Program-made: the position numbers and the translations under genes
The notes under the pieces: generated by a model
Seen by the model: only the letters and a program-made list of their open reading frames with translations
Told to the model about the DNA's origin: nothing
Database searches by the model: none
Source of the DNA: Tolypeutes matacus
Taxonomy: Eukaryota > Chordata > Mammalia > Cingulata > Chlamyphoridae
Length of the DNA stretch: 64,000 bases
Assembly (NCBI GenBank): GCA_026826555.1
Contig: JAKSZT010053837.1
Span: 1,908,891 to 1,972,890 of the forward strand
Direction of reading: 5' to 3'
Shown here: positions 11,148 to 22,560 of the stretch, piece by piece
Numbering within the stretch: the first letter of the stretch is position 1
How the letters are laid out: every line of letters starts with the position of its first letter

Positions 11148-12020
11148 ATGTCACGAAAATTCATATCTTTTTACAGTATTTTACAATCTTTTTATTGTTT
11201 TAAATGCAAAATTTTGAGTATCTACTGTGTATTTTAAAAGCTCTGGTACATGATGGTATATGAAGGGGAAAATAGTCTCAAACATTTTTTCTAAGGCCTC
11301 TTTTCTTCATTAGCATAAATAAGGAAACTAATACAAACAAAGACTAGATCATGTTTAGCTAAGAGTTCATGCTAATAAAGTTCAGCTGCCAGCTTTCTCA
11401 GACTTTCAAAATATAGTATCTTTAAATTGGAGATACAACTATACCAGAATTATACCTTACAATAAAGCTGGCCAATAATGAGGAAGACTCTTTATCCCTG
11501 TATCCTTTGCCTGATGTGGTTTTGGTCTAGTAGTGATAAAATGACTAACGAAGACCATTAGAGAAAGGAGCATCCTGGTCAAACACTTAAAATTAAAGAT
11601 AAGGTGTTCCAATATTTGGTTGACCATTTTCTTGGGGGAGGGGAGGCTGTCAATCATTTTCACTTCTATGTTTTCATCTTTATCAAGAATCCAATCAATA
11701 CCTTTAGGTCTGATATCATTAACCTACAAATTTCATTTAACTAATCTGATTTTTTGCCCAAAAATATGATTTCATTTCTCATCCCCAATCTCCTCCTGAA
11801 AAATAGTTCAAAATAGCTAAGCATTCATACTTTACTCTTCCAAGCAAGAATCACAGAAACTGAAACTAGCAATTACATTATAACTAATAGGATCACAGAA
11901 TTTAAGTACCAGTAATTTTCACCAGATAGAGCCCAGGAACATTTTAATATTTTTCAGCTTCACTGCTAAATGTCTTGAGCCTTTTGTGAGGATAGTCACT
12001 CCCACCAATAACACAAACAG
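11148..12020. other. No gene seen
   Basis: AT-rich sequence without recognisable exon or repeat. The small frames here are random. Confidence 0.5.
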
Positions 12021-12374
12021 GGGAAACTGATGTGGCTCAAGCAACTGGGCTCCTGCCTACCACGAGAGGTCCCTGGTTCAGTTCCCAGTGCCTCCTAAAG
12101 AAGACAGCAAGCTGGCATGACAGGCAGGCACTGCAAGCTGATGCAACAAGGTGACACAACAAGAGACACAAAAAGAAGAACATAATGAGAAACACAACAA
12201 AGCAGGGAACAGAGGTGGCTCAAGTGATTAGGCACCTCCCTCCCACATCTGAGGTCCTGGATTTGGTTCCCAGTGCCTCCTAAAGAAACAAGGAAGATGA
12301 ACAGACACAGCAAGTGGAAAACAACAAGGGGGTGGGGAGAAATAAATAAATAAAAATAAATCTAAAAAAAAACC
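12021..12374 (+). mobile_element. DAS-type dimeric SINE
   Basis: Left head gggaaactgatgtggctcaa, linker with 'gcaacaaggtgacacaacaa', right head 'agaggtggctcaagtgatta', tail 'aaataaataaataaaaataa'. TSD aacacaaacag lies at 12010-12020 and 12375-12385 (exact). Confidence 0.94.
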
Positions 12375-12385
12375 AACACAAACAG

Positions 12386-13050
12386 CTTAGGAAACAAAAG
12401 CATGTGCTATAAATATCAAATAGCACTGTTTTTCTTGTACTGAAATACTGACAAACTGTACTTTAAATGAACAATTTCAGAGACAAATATTCTATTCTTA
12501 CATTGCCTATTCCATATATTTCACTAAATGTCAAAGTTATTCACAGGGAGCAGTGTTTCATTCACAAAGATGAGGCTGGTTTTACAGAGTAAACACTCTT
12601 ATACAAAAGGGTTAAAATTTGCAATGTAAGAACTCTGTAGCATCTACCCATCTTGCAGGGAGAAGTCCAGCAAATTAATATTTTTAAAGTTTGTGAACAC
12701 ATAATTTCTCTTTACACAATGTTTGATAAAATTATTTTGCCCTTACTTAACCCTTAAATAAGTAAATAAGTACAATAATCAACTGAATTATCTATTTTCT
12801 AACTTATTTATAATCATCACCTGAAACAGTGATAAGGTTCTAACACTTTAGAGGGTAAAATAAATTTAGCAGATAGTGGCCCATCCGTTTATAGAAAACA
12901 AAAGAAAACTTCAGAAGTTAAAGTATTTAATGAAGATTTTGTTTCAATTTCTGAAGAGTCAAAAAATTCAAAATCCACTGGTCTAAAACTATTAACTGTC
13001 CCACACATAGCAGAAACCTAAATATTTTACAGATCTTTCCTGAGCATTAA
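12386..13050. other. No gene seen
   Basis: AT-rich intergenic sequence. No repeat family recognised. Confidence 0.5.
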
Positions 13051-13063
13051 TATTTCTTTTTCA

Positions 13064-13291
13064 GGGAAGTGGCTGTGGCTCAATTGGTTGGGCTCCCATT
13101 TACCATATGGGAGACCCCGGGTTCAATTCCCAGGGCCTCCTGGTGAAGGTAAGCTGGCCCGCATGGCAGTGAGCTTGCGCAGCAAGATGACGCAACAAAA
13201 GGGAGAGAGACACAGAAAAAATGCAAAGCAAATGGATACAGCGAGCACAAGCAGCAAGAGGGGGATAAATAAATAAATAAATAATTTTTTT
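13064..13291 (+). mobile_element. DAS-type SINE, longer monomer subtype
   Basis: The head gggaagtggctgtggctcaa is followed by 'gcgcagcaagatgacgcaac' and 'gatacagcgagcacaagcag' and an (AAAT)n tail. Exact 13 bp TSD tatttctttttca at 13051-13063 and 13292-13304. Confidence 0.95.
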
Positions 13292-13359
13292 TATTTCTTT
13301 TTCATTTAAGCACCTTAAAAGCAACTATGTGTCTACCTTTGACTGTGCTCCCTCTTCAC

Positions 13360-13525
13360 AAACATCTCATCAATTCTCCCAAAAATCCTGCAAAGTATTT
13401 TCCCCATTTAACAGGAGAGGAAACTAAAGCTAAGTAACTTGTCCAAGACTAAATAAAGAGGCAAAAGATTTGAACTTGGTCTGTTTGACAACAAAATTTC
13501 ACGTCTTTCGGCTATATTGCCCCTC
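13360..13525 (-). repeat. MIR SINE
   Basis: It shows the reverse-strand MIR core order: fraction of '...ttttccccatttaacaggag', 'gaggaaactaaagctaagta', 'acttgtccaagac'. It is an ancient, diverged element. Confidence 0.75.
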
Positions 13526-13809
13526 TTTATATTGTTCTCTGAATATAAATTTTCAAAAAAAATTTCCATGATGAAAATGGATTTTCTTCTAGTTACCCAT
13601 TTCCAAGCTCAAGTTATTCTGACAAAAATACAGTCACATAAAATATTTCCCACATATGTATTTCCCTTCACAGAATTTCCTGATATTCAGAATAGACAGT
13701 CCTTTCTGACAGTCAAAACAAGCATAACTATTTCAGTTTAGTAAGTGAAAAAATCTCCAATTAAAGCAAAGAAAAAACTTCTCTGAAAAACAGCCATAGG
13801 ATATCAGAG

Positions 13810-14025
13810 AGCCAAGATGAGACACACCAAAAAACCAGAAACTGAGGTGGCGCAGGTGGTAGGATGCCTCTCTCCCACACTGGAGGTTCCCAGGATCAAA
13901 TCCTGGTGAAGACAGGAGAAGGATGAGAAGAGAAGGCAGGAAACAGACACAGAGAATTGCCCAACGAATGGACACAAAAACAGCAAAAACAGAGGGGGGG
14001 GGTAAAAAAATTTTTTAAATAAAAT
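13810..14025 (+). mobile_element. DAS-type SINE, right-monomer fragment
   Basis: Only the second half of the dimer is present: 'gaggtggcgcaggtggtagg', 'ggatcaaatcctggtgaaga', 'cagagaattgcccaacgaat', then a G run and A/T tail. The left head is absent. Confidence 0.82.
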
Positions 14026-14089
14026 AGGAATTATGGGGGAAAAAACTCACTGGGAAATACTGGGTTAAGCAAAGTTAAAATTGGTCTCT

Positions 14090-14275
14090 TTATCTCAGGA
14101 CTTCTCAGAACGCTTAACATGTTAATGTGAATTACAATTCTCTAAAAGAAGGATTTATTATCCTGATGATGATCAAGTGTATAGAGATTAAGTAACTTAC
14201 CAAGGTCACACAGCTAGCTAATGGCAAATTTAGAACAAGAACCTAGTTCTAAAGCCTTTTCCAAAATTCATTCTA
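14090..14275 (-). repeat. MIR SINE
   Basis: The core 'gattaagtaacttaccaagg' plus 'tcacacagctagctaatggc' is the reverse complement of the MIR core. Confidence 0.85.
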
Positions 14276-14629
14276 ATCCCCAAAGACTTCTAAATACCTG
14301 ATTTTAAAGAAGGAAAAAAAAAAACCTTCACAATGGTCACTTCTTAGTAATAGAAGATGGGAAATACAAGATGGCTTGTCCTGACAGTATTTAGCAACTA
14401 CTTCATTAAAAAAAAGAAAAAAGTAAATAGCAAAGCATTTTTATTTAACCACAAAAAATTCCTCAAAGTAAGGCAGATATACTATACACACAGATTATAC
14501 ACACTAGAGGGCATTCAAAACTCTTAAATATTCTTACCAAAAATATTTCCTCTAAGACTCAGAGATATAATCTTTTTTCCAAAGTAAATATGTACCTGGA
14601 AGACACTAAGAAATGGTATGGATGGCATC

Positions 14630-14740
14630 CTAGATTGTAAACTCCATTAGAGCAGGGTCTGTGTCTGCTTTTGCTAATACTATACCCTCAGAGCCTGACA
14701 TATAGTAGGTATTCCACACACATTTGCTAGAAAGAACGAA
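14630..14740 (+). repeat. LINE-2 3' end
   Basis: 'gtaaactccattagagcagg', 'gtctgtgtctgcttttgcta' and 'gcctgacatatagtaggtat' follow the L2 3' end consensus order. Confidence 0.82.
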
Positions 14741-14744
14741 TACT

Positions 14745-14845
14745 AGGTCCTGCTCTACCATTTATAGCTCTAGGATCTTAATCAAGTTATGATCTCTCTA
14801 AATCTGAGTTTCCTCGATTGTAAATGTATTCAACTTAAAACCCAA
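14745..14845 (+). repeat. MIR SINE fragment
   Basis: 'ctctaccatttatagctcta' and 'tctgagtttcctcgattgta' follow the MIR order, diverged. Confidence 0.65.
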
Positions 14846-16840
14846 GATGTTAGGGTTGAAATCCCCAAATTTTTCCACACCTTGTCACCTGGTATTAGGG
14901 ATATGGATGCAGTGCTGATGATGACCGCATTATTATTCCCTGGCTTTCAGCTATTAACTTAACAGGGCTACAGTACAAAAGGACCCCCAAACACTCTCAC
15001 ATGCCCCATCTTCACACTGTTAAAACTCCAACTCTTCTGTGAAGAAAAATAACCTTAATGCAACAAATTAATCAAATGTTTGTCTTTGTAGTTCAAGGTT
15101 GGCTAAGTATCACATCCTTGTAAAAGGATGACATTATCAAGATGTGAAGAGAAACTAGATTATGAACAAAAATGTTTTACATCAAAAAAAATTTATTTCA
15201 AATAATATGCACTCAGAGTTAAGTATTATTAAGTTCAAAAATCACCTTATTCCATTATTATGCTATATTTAAAATGAGAGGTCCACTTTTGGAAACTTTT
15301 TTTGCTGCTGGAAACAAGGCAATTTAAATTATTGCTCTCTCTAGGTCTTGTTACTTCAAGTACAACTTATCTAAACTCCAATAATGAACAAACCTAGTGC
15401 TAAAATAAACAAATGGCATTTACAGCACACCTTTCCTCTCCAAGAAATACAATGGGGCAACCAGAAGCATCCCAGATTATGAATTTAGATTTCTCTAAGA
15501 CTCTAACTAATCAGCTGTCTCTTATATTTGTTAACACTAGTAACCTTCTGTTTAAAAAATACATAGAATCTTGTGTCAAATATAATTTGTTCCTCACAGC
15601 TATAACAAAATCCCCTTTCAATAGGAAGTATACTATAATAAAATAAACATATTTATTAAACTCTCACCTATGTAACACTGCATTAAATTCTCTGCTTGAA
15701 AATTAAATGACCACTGTCCTAGTGGGTTTACATGTATGGAAACACTTTGGAATATACTCACAGAGTCATAAATATTATTAGGTATACGTAGATAAAACAT
15801 CCAAAAATAATAATGTGGCGAAAGAGTAAATAAAGGAAAAATTCTCAAAAAAAAAAAAAAGGTCGATCACTATCATCCAAAATAAATACATACAGAGAAA
15901 TGGTATATCTGCCATATTATAGCATGAGATCGTTAGTTACTATGGTGTTCTGAAAACTTCAAAAAGGTTTTGAGGACTTTAGGAAAGCTTAGTTTGTTCA
16001 ACTGCAGCTAAAAATATCTCCAGAGACTCAAGAGGTCCCATATTTTTAAAGAACAGACGATGAACACAAGTGAGAATTTTAACAAAACCAAAGTACAAAC
16101 CAATAAGTACTATAATTCCTTTGCTACTCAGTAGCATCAGACTCATCACCACTTCGACACAAATAAGTAGGAGAAGAGCTATCGCAAATCTGGTCGGCCA
16201 GCCAAAAATCTTTGTGGACTGTCACAAAATTAAAAAGTCACAAGCGCATATGTCAGCATTTTGCAGGTCAATTCAAAATAACACAGGACCACCGAATGTA
16301 GGCGATCCTCGGAGCAAAGTATCTAGAACAGCCGATTTACCAAAGTGCCAAGCAGCCCCCAGGGGTGCGCAGCAAATGATAACTTAGGTCCCGGAACAGG
16401 TCCCTCTTCACACAGGGATGGCTTTCGTATTTACTGCCAACTGTACACTTGCATGCTCCGAAAATAGGGGCAAGCTCTGAATACCACGGTGAATACCCGG
16501 GGTTAAAGGCAACGTTTCTATTTTGTTATGGATTGAAGCTCAGAAGACTCCCAACGCTAAAACGCTCGACCTCTGACCCTAGAGTCACTTTCCCACTGTG
16601 CTCGCACCCAGGATCATTACATGCCAAACGGAAAACAATCATTAGTTGCAACAAGGCCTGGAAAAAATAGTGAGAGGGCTCTAAAAGTTCACCTAAGAGG
16701 CATGGAAAAGGCGGGGGCTCCAAGGGAGAAGGCCAACACCGGAGCACCCTGGGCTCCAACATTTTAAAAGCCAAAGACCTCTCTCCCCGAGGACTCCAGG
16801 CACAAGGACGCGCACGCTCAGTCATTCCATTAGAATCGGG
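14846..16840. other. No gene seen; flank of the CpG island
   Basis: No recognisable repeat from about 14850 to 16840 apart from an A run at 15848-15860. This is one of the longest repeat-poor stretches of the window and lies next to the CpG island, so untranslated exons or regulatory elements could be present. The frames at 16070-16387 and 16449-16670 have no family resemblance. CpG and GC content rise from about 16280. Confidence 0.5.
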
Positions 16841-17960
16841 GAAATGGGGGTCCCAGGGTTCCCCAAGACCAGCAGCCCGCCTCGAGGCTCAGATCTGGCT
16901 AGATGCGGTCCGGGAAGGCAGGCGGGGGGCTGCCCTGCGGCCAGGCGCTCGCCCAGCCCCTGCGCCCGGGCCCCTTTCTCTCCTGCCCGACGACCAGGCC
17001 TCTCCTCGCTCCTCTTCCCTTTCCTCCCTCCCTCTCTCCCCTCCCCCCAGACACACAAGGCCACGTCCCCCCAAACCCCACCAACTTTCCCGCGCCCCCC
17101 ACTCTCCCCACCTCTCAGGAGCACACAGAAACTGCAGGCCAGGAGGCTCCTCAGGACGGCCCCCATCTTCCCTTCTCGCGTTCTCTTCTCTCACCGGCGA
17201 GGGGCGGCCAGAAGAGGGGGAGGCGAGGAGCCGGGCCGGCCGCCGCGGCGGCAGAGCTGCACGCTCATGCTTCCCAGCTTTCCAGAGCGAGAAGAAAGAA
17301 AGGGGCACGTCAGGGCTCCGCGCGCGCCGCCGCCGCCCTCCCTAGCGCGCCGCTCTGGCCCGGGCTCGCGCGACGCCAGCGCCTGTTTCCATCCCGCCGC
17401 CTCCTCCCCGGGAGCCCCGCTTCCCCCGCGCAGCTCCTCATTTAGCCTCTTCCTCTCGCGCAGCGGCGCAGGGATACGGCCGCGCCGCTCCCGGGAACAC
17501 CGCCACCGTCTCCCTGCGCGGGGCCGAGTCCCCTCCCTCGGTGCCGCCCCCCGCGCAGTTATGCAAAGTAGGAGGAGGGCGCACGCAGGGCCTCGGCCTA
17601 GAGACCCCGAGACACGGGCCGGACCTGCAAGCTTGCGCCACCGCCTCCGGAGTGGGGAGGGCTGCACGGCGGCACATTCCGATGGGATTCTTTCCCGGGC
17701 CGGCTGCTGCGGCCCTTCCCGCGGAGGGCGTGAGCGACGTCGAACAACACTGGGGCCGGCGTGGTCGGGACTACTTTCTACGACTCGGCTCGGCCGCCGC
17801 CTGCCCCGCTCTTTGTGCGGCGGTCGCGGGCAGAGCCAGGTGGGCCTCCGGCTCCACGCCGGCGACACCTGGGGCCGGGAGGCGGCGGGCGGGGCTGGCG
17901 GAGCCCACGTCCACTCTCGACGGCCGGCGGCGGATCCCGTCACGCGGGGATGAATGAGCT
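16840..17960. promoter_or_regulatory. CpG island, probable promoter of an unidentified transcript
   Basis: A sharp rise in GC and CpG density is visible, for example around 17230-17260 and 17300-17420, with GC-box-like gggcgg/ccgccc motifs and long pyrimidine tracts at 16975-17050. Such islands normally mark promoters of broadly expressed genes. An octamer-like atgcaaag lies near 17561 and no clear TATA box is seen. Possible splice donors are G|GTGAGA on the minus strand (exon end 17195) and CAG|GTGGGC on the plus strand (exon end 17839). Long frames on both strands, including a 369-residue one at 16844-17953, follow from few stop codons in GC-rich DNA and show no known domain. Direction and gene identity are undecided. 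Confidence 0.8.
17195..17276 (-). other. Speculative first coding exon
   Basis: On the minus strand an ATG in a purine-rich context (ggaagcATGag) opens a frame beginning MSVQLCRRGGRPG. It runs 27 codons to a plausible donor, CCG|GTGAGA, at 17195. The composition is basic, Gly/Pro-rich, and I recognise no protein. No matching downstream exon could be found in the window, so this is only a candidate. Confidence 0.15.
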
Positions 17961-18560
17961 GCGCCTTCGGCGTTGGAAATCAGTTTAGGCATATCTTTTT
18001 TTAGGAAAAATAGGAAACTCTATTGCTGGTTGAACCAGCTTTAAAAGTGCATCTCCGTGAAGGATGTTCAAACGCCAGCTCAAAATTGAGATTTTTTTTT
18101 CCCTCCTCGCTTCTCAGAAACACAGACTGCCCCCAAAATTGAGCCCGGAAAAGAGCTAAAGATTTCTGGAGTCATAGATAAAATTCCAAGATAAATGCGT
18201 CAGCACCTAAGACAGAGCAAAGGAACAATTCGACTGGACAGTCCTTGGAATTTTACAAGTTGTATTTAATAACGAATGTGTGGCATGCTTCGATGATCAG
18301 TTCTCAACTTGGAGAGGAAAGGATTCCCCCAAATCTCGGACATTGACTGCACAGCCCCTGCTACGCAGGTGCCCCGGGCGTTCAGGAGTAATAGCCCAGA
18401 CGCCCCCTGAAATCACGTGGCAGGCTTCAGTCCAGAGAGAGGCACCCCAAGAGTTAACCGCAATGGAGCCGTCAGGTGGATTCTGCAGAGCTGTCACACG
18501 CCCTTGCCCGAGGGCGTGTGGACGGGGAAATGGAGCTACTCCCCAACGTTACTAAGGTCT
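17961..18560. other. No gene seen; shore of the CpG island
   Basis: Moderate GC, no repeat recognised, no supported exon. It may hold part of the first intron or upstream regulatory sequence of the CpG-island transcript. Confidence 0.4.
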
Positions 18561-18564
18561 TGGA

Positions 18565-18765
18565 GTTCACCGGGTGCTTGCACACACATTATCAGATTTG
18601 ACACTCAAAACTACCCTGGGGTTGTAACTATGAGGCTCATTGCACAGAGGAGGAAAATGAGACCCTGAGGAGTTCAATGACTTACTCAAGTACCCTCAAG
18701 GAGTAAATAGCAGAACCTGAACCCAACCCAGGTCTTGGGACTTCAGACACTACTCCCTCCAAGAA
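18565..18765 (-). repeat. MIR SINE
   Basis: 'aggaggaaaatgagaccctg', 'tgacttactcaagtaccctc' and 'gaacccaacccaggtcttgg' match the reverse-strand MIR order. Confidence 0.75.
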
Positions 18766-18989
18766 ACGCACACTGAATCAATAGCGATGCACCTCTGAGA
18801 GCGGAAACGAAGGGCAGTACACCTGAGAAAGTCTAGCCACCAATGGTTTAAATGACCTTTTTCCAAGAACCGTGTCCAAACTCTGCACGTTTTGTATTCT
18901 GGCCTCATGAAAACGGATAACTGAGAGTCAGGTTTCTCAGCAAGAGGCTGGAGAAGAATGTATTACTGGGAAGCTAATGAGACTGTGGA

Positions 18990-19235
18990 GACACCATGTT
19001 GTAGTGGGGAAAGAATGAGCTTTGGGACCATAAGCCGGTTAGGATCCAAATCCCAGCAGTTACTAGATGTGTGACCTTGGGCAAGACATTTAAGTGCACT
19101 GCACCTCGGTTTTCTCATCTGTAAAATGGGGATAATACCTCCCTCGGGCTTGTGGTGTAGATTAAAATTGAATAATATGTATAAATTGCTCAATATATAA
19201 TAGATCCTCAATAAATAAGTGTTTCCTGTCATTCT
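18990..19235 (+). repeat. MIR SINE, near full length
   Basis: 'tagtggggaaagaatgagct', 'gtgtgaccttgggcaagaca', 'ttttctcatctgtaaaatgg' and 'tcctcaataaataagtgttt' cover head, core and 3' end of MIR. Confidence 0.92.
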
Positions 19236-19299
19236 CACTTCCTACAGGGTGAATGGTGCCATAGCAATTTGGAATCCAGGAGAAATAATGGAAGACAAA

Positions 19300-19860
19300 G
19301 AACAAAATACATGCCCAGAATGTTTACTGCAGGGTTGTTTATAATCAGAGGTGGATAACTGTGAAGCTCATGTACATTACCCTTCAGGAGCCCTCACTTT
19401 CACTCGCCCCTTCCAAAGCCTGGGGAAGGGCCCTGACAATGTGTTCATATAGTCCTATTTGCAAAAGTATGATAATTTTGTGTTCTCTTTCTTAAAACAA
19501 CTTTCAAAATTGTAAAAGCTTCAAATCCTTCAAAGCCTGGATCTGTCCCTATTTGTAATAGAAAACCAGGTACAACCTAAGTCTCCAACTGTTGGGGAAT
19601 GACATATTTATACAACCCTAAAAAATGATAATTCAGAGGTATATGCAAAGGTGTTGGAAAATATTTACAGTTAGTTAAGCTTTAGAAGAAACAAAATTGC
19701 ATGTACATTTTAATTATAGCTATACAATGAGATATGTCATTTTTATATAAATATATCATCTAATATCACATATTTGGGCCAAGACCAAAAGTAAATACGC
19801 TACAAGCATTAGTACAGTGAAATAAAGTGATTTGCTTTTCTGTTTTTAGATTTCCTTTAA
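19300..19860 (+). repeat. Old LINE-1-like fragment
   Basis: 'tgcagggttgtttataatca' and 'caactgttggggaatgacat' resemble the old L1 stretch that normally reads as ORF2 end/3'UTR. It is heavily diverged and boundaries are approximate. Confidence 0.45.
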
Positions 19861-19909
19861 TTTTCGTATACTTATACTTTTTTAAAGTGAAAATCTATAG
19901 TTTAAACTT

Positions 19910-20150
19910 TTTTTTTTTTTTAAGATTTTATTTATTTATTTATTTATCCCCCCTTGCTGCTTGTGCTCGCTGTGTCCATTTGCTGTGCGTTTTTCTGTGT
20001 CTGCTTGTCTCCCTTTGTTGGGTCGTCCTGTTGCGTCAGCTCACCGCACCACGCGGGCTGGCTTGCCTTCACCAGGAGGCCCTGGGTTCGATTCCCATAT
20101 GGTAAACAGGAGCACTATCAAGCCCTATCGATTGAGCCACATCTGCTTCC
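19910..20150 (-). mobile_element. DAS-type SINE, longer monomer subtype
   Basis: On minus it starts gggaagcagatgtggctcaa and ends in an (AAAT)n plus A run (T run 19908-19922 on plus). TSD ctatagtttaaactt at 19895-19909 and 20151-20165 is exact over 15 bp. Confidence 0.95.
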
Positions 20151-20199
20151 CTATAGTTTAAACTTAATCCCTGCCAGGATGCTATTCTTATTACTTAAC

Positions 20200-21420
20200 T
20201 AATTTGTTTTCTCATTCATTCAATAATTATTAAGTGCCTATTAAATGCTCACACTGCATTTAGTAGGCACCAGGGATGTAAATCATAGTCCCTATCCTCC
20301 CCTCAAGAAACTTACAACCTGGGCTGGGAACACTAACTAATAAAGCAAATAATTAGTCATTAATAGTACGTATTCATATTACTATAAGTAAATAATATCA
20401 ACATGGAACACAAGTGCAGAAGCACTTGAGTCTGCCTGGACAATTCAAAGAAGGAGAAATAATCCTAGAGCTCAGGCTTGAAATATAAATGGGCACTTGC
20501 CAGCCCAACAAAACTGACAAGGAATTCCTAGCAGAAGGATAGCAGGTGCAAAGGCACTGAATTATTAGAGGGCTTGGTATGTTGGGGATTTGCAAGCAGA
20601 TCCATGTAGCTGAAGCATAGGGTGCTTTGAGATAATGTGTGGAAATGAGGCAAGATGATTAAGTAGGCATTGAATAATAAAGGGCTTTTTAAGCCATGCT
20701 AAGAAATTTAGACTTTAGCCTTGTTGATAATGTGGACATTGAAGAATTTTGCACATGGTGGAGAATTGATTTGCATGTTAAATAAATTCTCTGGCTGCAG
20801 GTGGGTAATAGAAGGGAGTCAAGGCAAGAAGTAGGAAGACCATAAGGACTTTATTTTAGAAGTCTGTGAAAGGAATACTTAGCACAGTAGCACTAGGAAC
20901 TGAAAAGAAACAATGGATTTGAGTAAAAGGAGATTGAAACAGCAAAACTTGGTAACATATTAGATGTAGATTAAGGAGAGAGGGGGAGGGGGGAGAGAGA
21001 GAGAGAGAAATAGCAAAATAGCATAGGATGAATTTCCAGATTTCAAAGTCATGCACATGAGTGAATGGGAGCCACATTTACTAAGAAAAGAAATACATAA
21101 AGAGCATTTCATGAAGGGGTGGGTAAGTTAAACAATGGGTCCGTTGTGCTAGTAGTATAAACGCCAAGTAGAGATGACGAGTAGACAGTTTTGATATATG
21201 AGTTTGGACCCAGAAGGGGAATGGAAAACATGGCCATCAGTGATGATAGTGCAGCTTGTGCCCTGCACAATCCAGGGCACATATTGTAGACTTGAATAGT
21301 GCTGCCACGGAAGAGGTGGACGATATGACAGCTCAAGCATGCTGTGAAGTCAGCTAAGGAAGAACCAAAAAAGAGGCCACTGTGACTTATAATTTCTCAA
21401 AAGGTCATTGATGGGGCCAT
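20200..21420 (+). repeat. Ancient interspersed repeat remnants, family not assigned
   Basis: 'attcattcaataattattaa' with 'gtaggcaccagggatg', then 'gcaggtgcaaaggcactgaa', 'aagggctttttaagccatgc' and 'agtagagatgacgagtagac' are blocks that I have seen as widespread old mammalian repeats. A (GA)n patch lies at about 20978-21008. No coding signal. Confidence 0.45.
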
Positions 21421-21429
21421 ACATTAGAC

Positions 21430-21592
21430 CAGGGGTTCTTAACCTCTTTTGTTTCACGGACCCCTTACTAAGCCCAAACTCTGCTGTGTATTATTTAATA
21501 AATAGATCACACCCACACCGATACGTTACCACAAGAATAATGTTTTTTTACATTTCAATTCAAGCTCCCGGACCCCTTGTTAAGAACTCCTG
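21430..21592. mobile_element. Non-autonomous hAT-type DNA transposon remnant
   Basis: Terminal inverted repeats caggggttcttaac (left) and gttaagaactcctg (right) differ at one position. An exact 8 bp TSD cattagac lies at 21422-21429 and 21593-21600, which is the hAT hallmark. At 163 bp it has no transposase. Family name not assigned. Confidence 0.88.
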
Positions 21593-21658
21593 CATTAGAC
21601 CAACAATTTAGGAAATCAATCTGATGGTAAAATATACACACCCTTTATACAAGAGTCC

Positions 21659-22257
21659 TGAAGCAGGCTAGTAAAATAGGGAGTCAATAGACAGATCTGA
21701 AACAGATCTGAAACCCCACGTGAACATCAATATCCCTAAGATGGCTGCTGGAGGACCCTCATGAGAACTCCCATTCGGAACGAGATTTCCTCTGGAAGCC
21801 AGGAGAAACTCCGGATATTCTCCAGGGACCTTATCATTGGGCCCTCCAGGGGGATTGATGGGTGGGGTAATCAATCAAAACAGCAAACAGCTGGGACTCC
21901 TTCAGTGCCATTAGCAAAGGGGCAGAATAATTAATGGTTTAAAAGGCAAGCAGGAAAGCGAACTGTCCCTGTCCCTGTGCCTCTTCCTGCCTTGTTCTGG
22001 CCTTCTTCGCCCCGGCCTGGATTGATACGCAAGAAAACCTGGGCATTTATAATCTATAATGTGGAATTGTAGCCTGTAAATTGGTCCTCTTTATCACTCT
22101 TCAGCCCCTTCCTCTCTACCTGGGACCCATGATCAGTTATTTTCTCCCATTTCTCTTCCCTCCCTACCTTAATAAATTACCAGCCTAATCAACGTGGCTT
22201 GCTCTTGAAATTCATTTCTTGCAGCTTAACCAAGAACCTAGACAAAATCCGGCAACA
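21659..22257 (+). repeat. Solo LTR of an ERV1-like endogenous retrovirus
   Basis: The segment interrupts an old L1: 'acaccctttatac' upstream joins 'aatcccacttgttggaattt' downstream. It holds 'aagatggctgctggagg', a polyadenylation signal in 'ccttaataaattaccagc' and a 3' end ggcaaca. No internal retroviral genes are present. Left boundary and TSD are unclear. Confidence 0.6.
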
Positions 22258-22560
22258 ATCCCACTTGTTGGAATTTATCCACAGAAACAAAAGTTTATAA
22301 AGATCTGTATACAAGGATTTTCATTAAAACTTTGTAATAGAAAACAAAAATGAGCCCACCAAAAGGGCAGTTTTATATGGTTCAACCTAATAGAAAGAAC
22401 CTGAATACTCTTCAATAAGTAAGAAAACAATAATATATCCTTAATATAATACTTTAAGAACTGTTAAAAAGCATTAGAACTACATGTATTACCTTGGAAA
22501 TGTAGCCATGATACGTTGTTAACTGAAAGAGGAAGTTACAGACTTGTTTGTGAAGTAGGA
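22258..22560 (+). repeat. Old LINE-1 fragment
   Basis: 'cccacttgttggaatttatc' and 'ttttcattaaaactttgtaa' match the usual L1 3' region. The upstream part is at about 21601-21655, on the other side of the LTR. Confidence 0.65.

Noticed and set aside
16844..17953. 369-codon open frame on plus across the CpG island
   Set aside because: Composition is what GC-rich DNA gives in any frame (Arg/Pro/Ser/Ala). Long frames exist on both strands at once, and no domain is recognisable.
21659..22257. Provirus with coding capacity
   Set aside because: Only LTR-like sequence is present and L1 resumes directly after it. No gag, pol or env text is seen here or beside the other LTRs.
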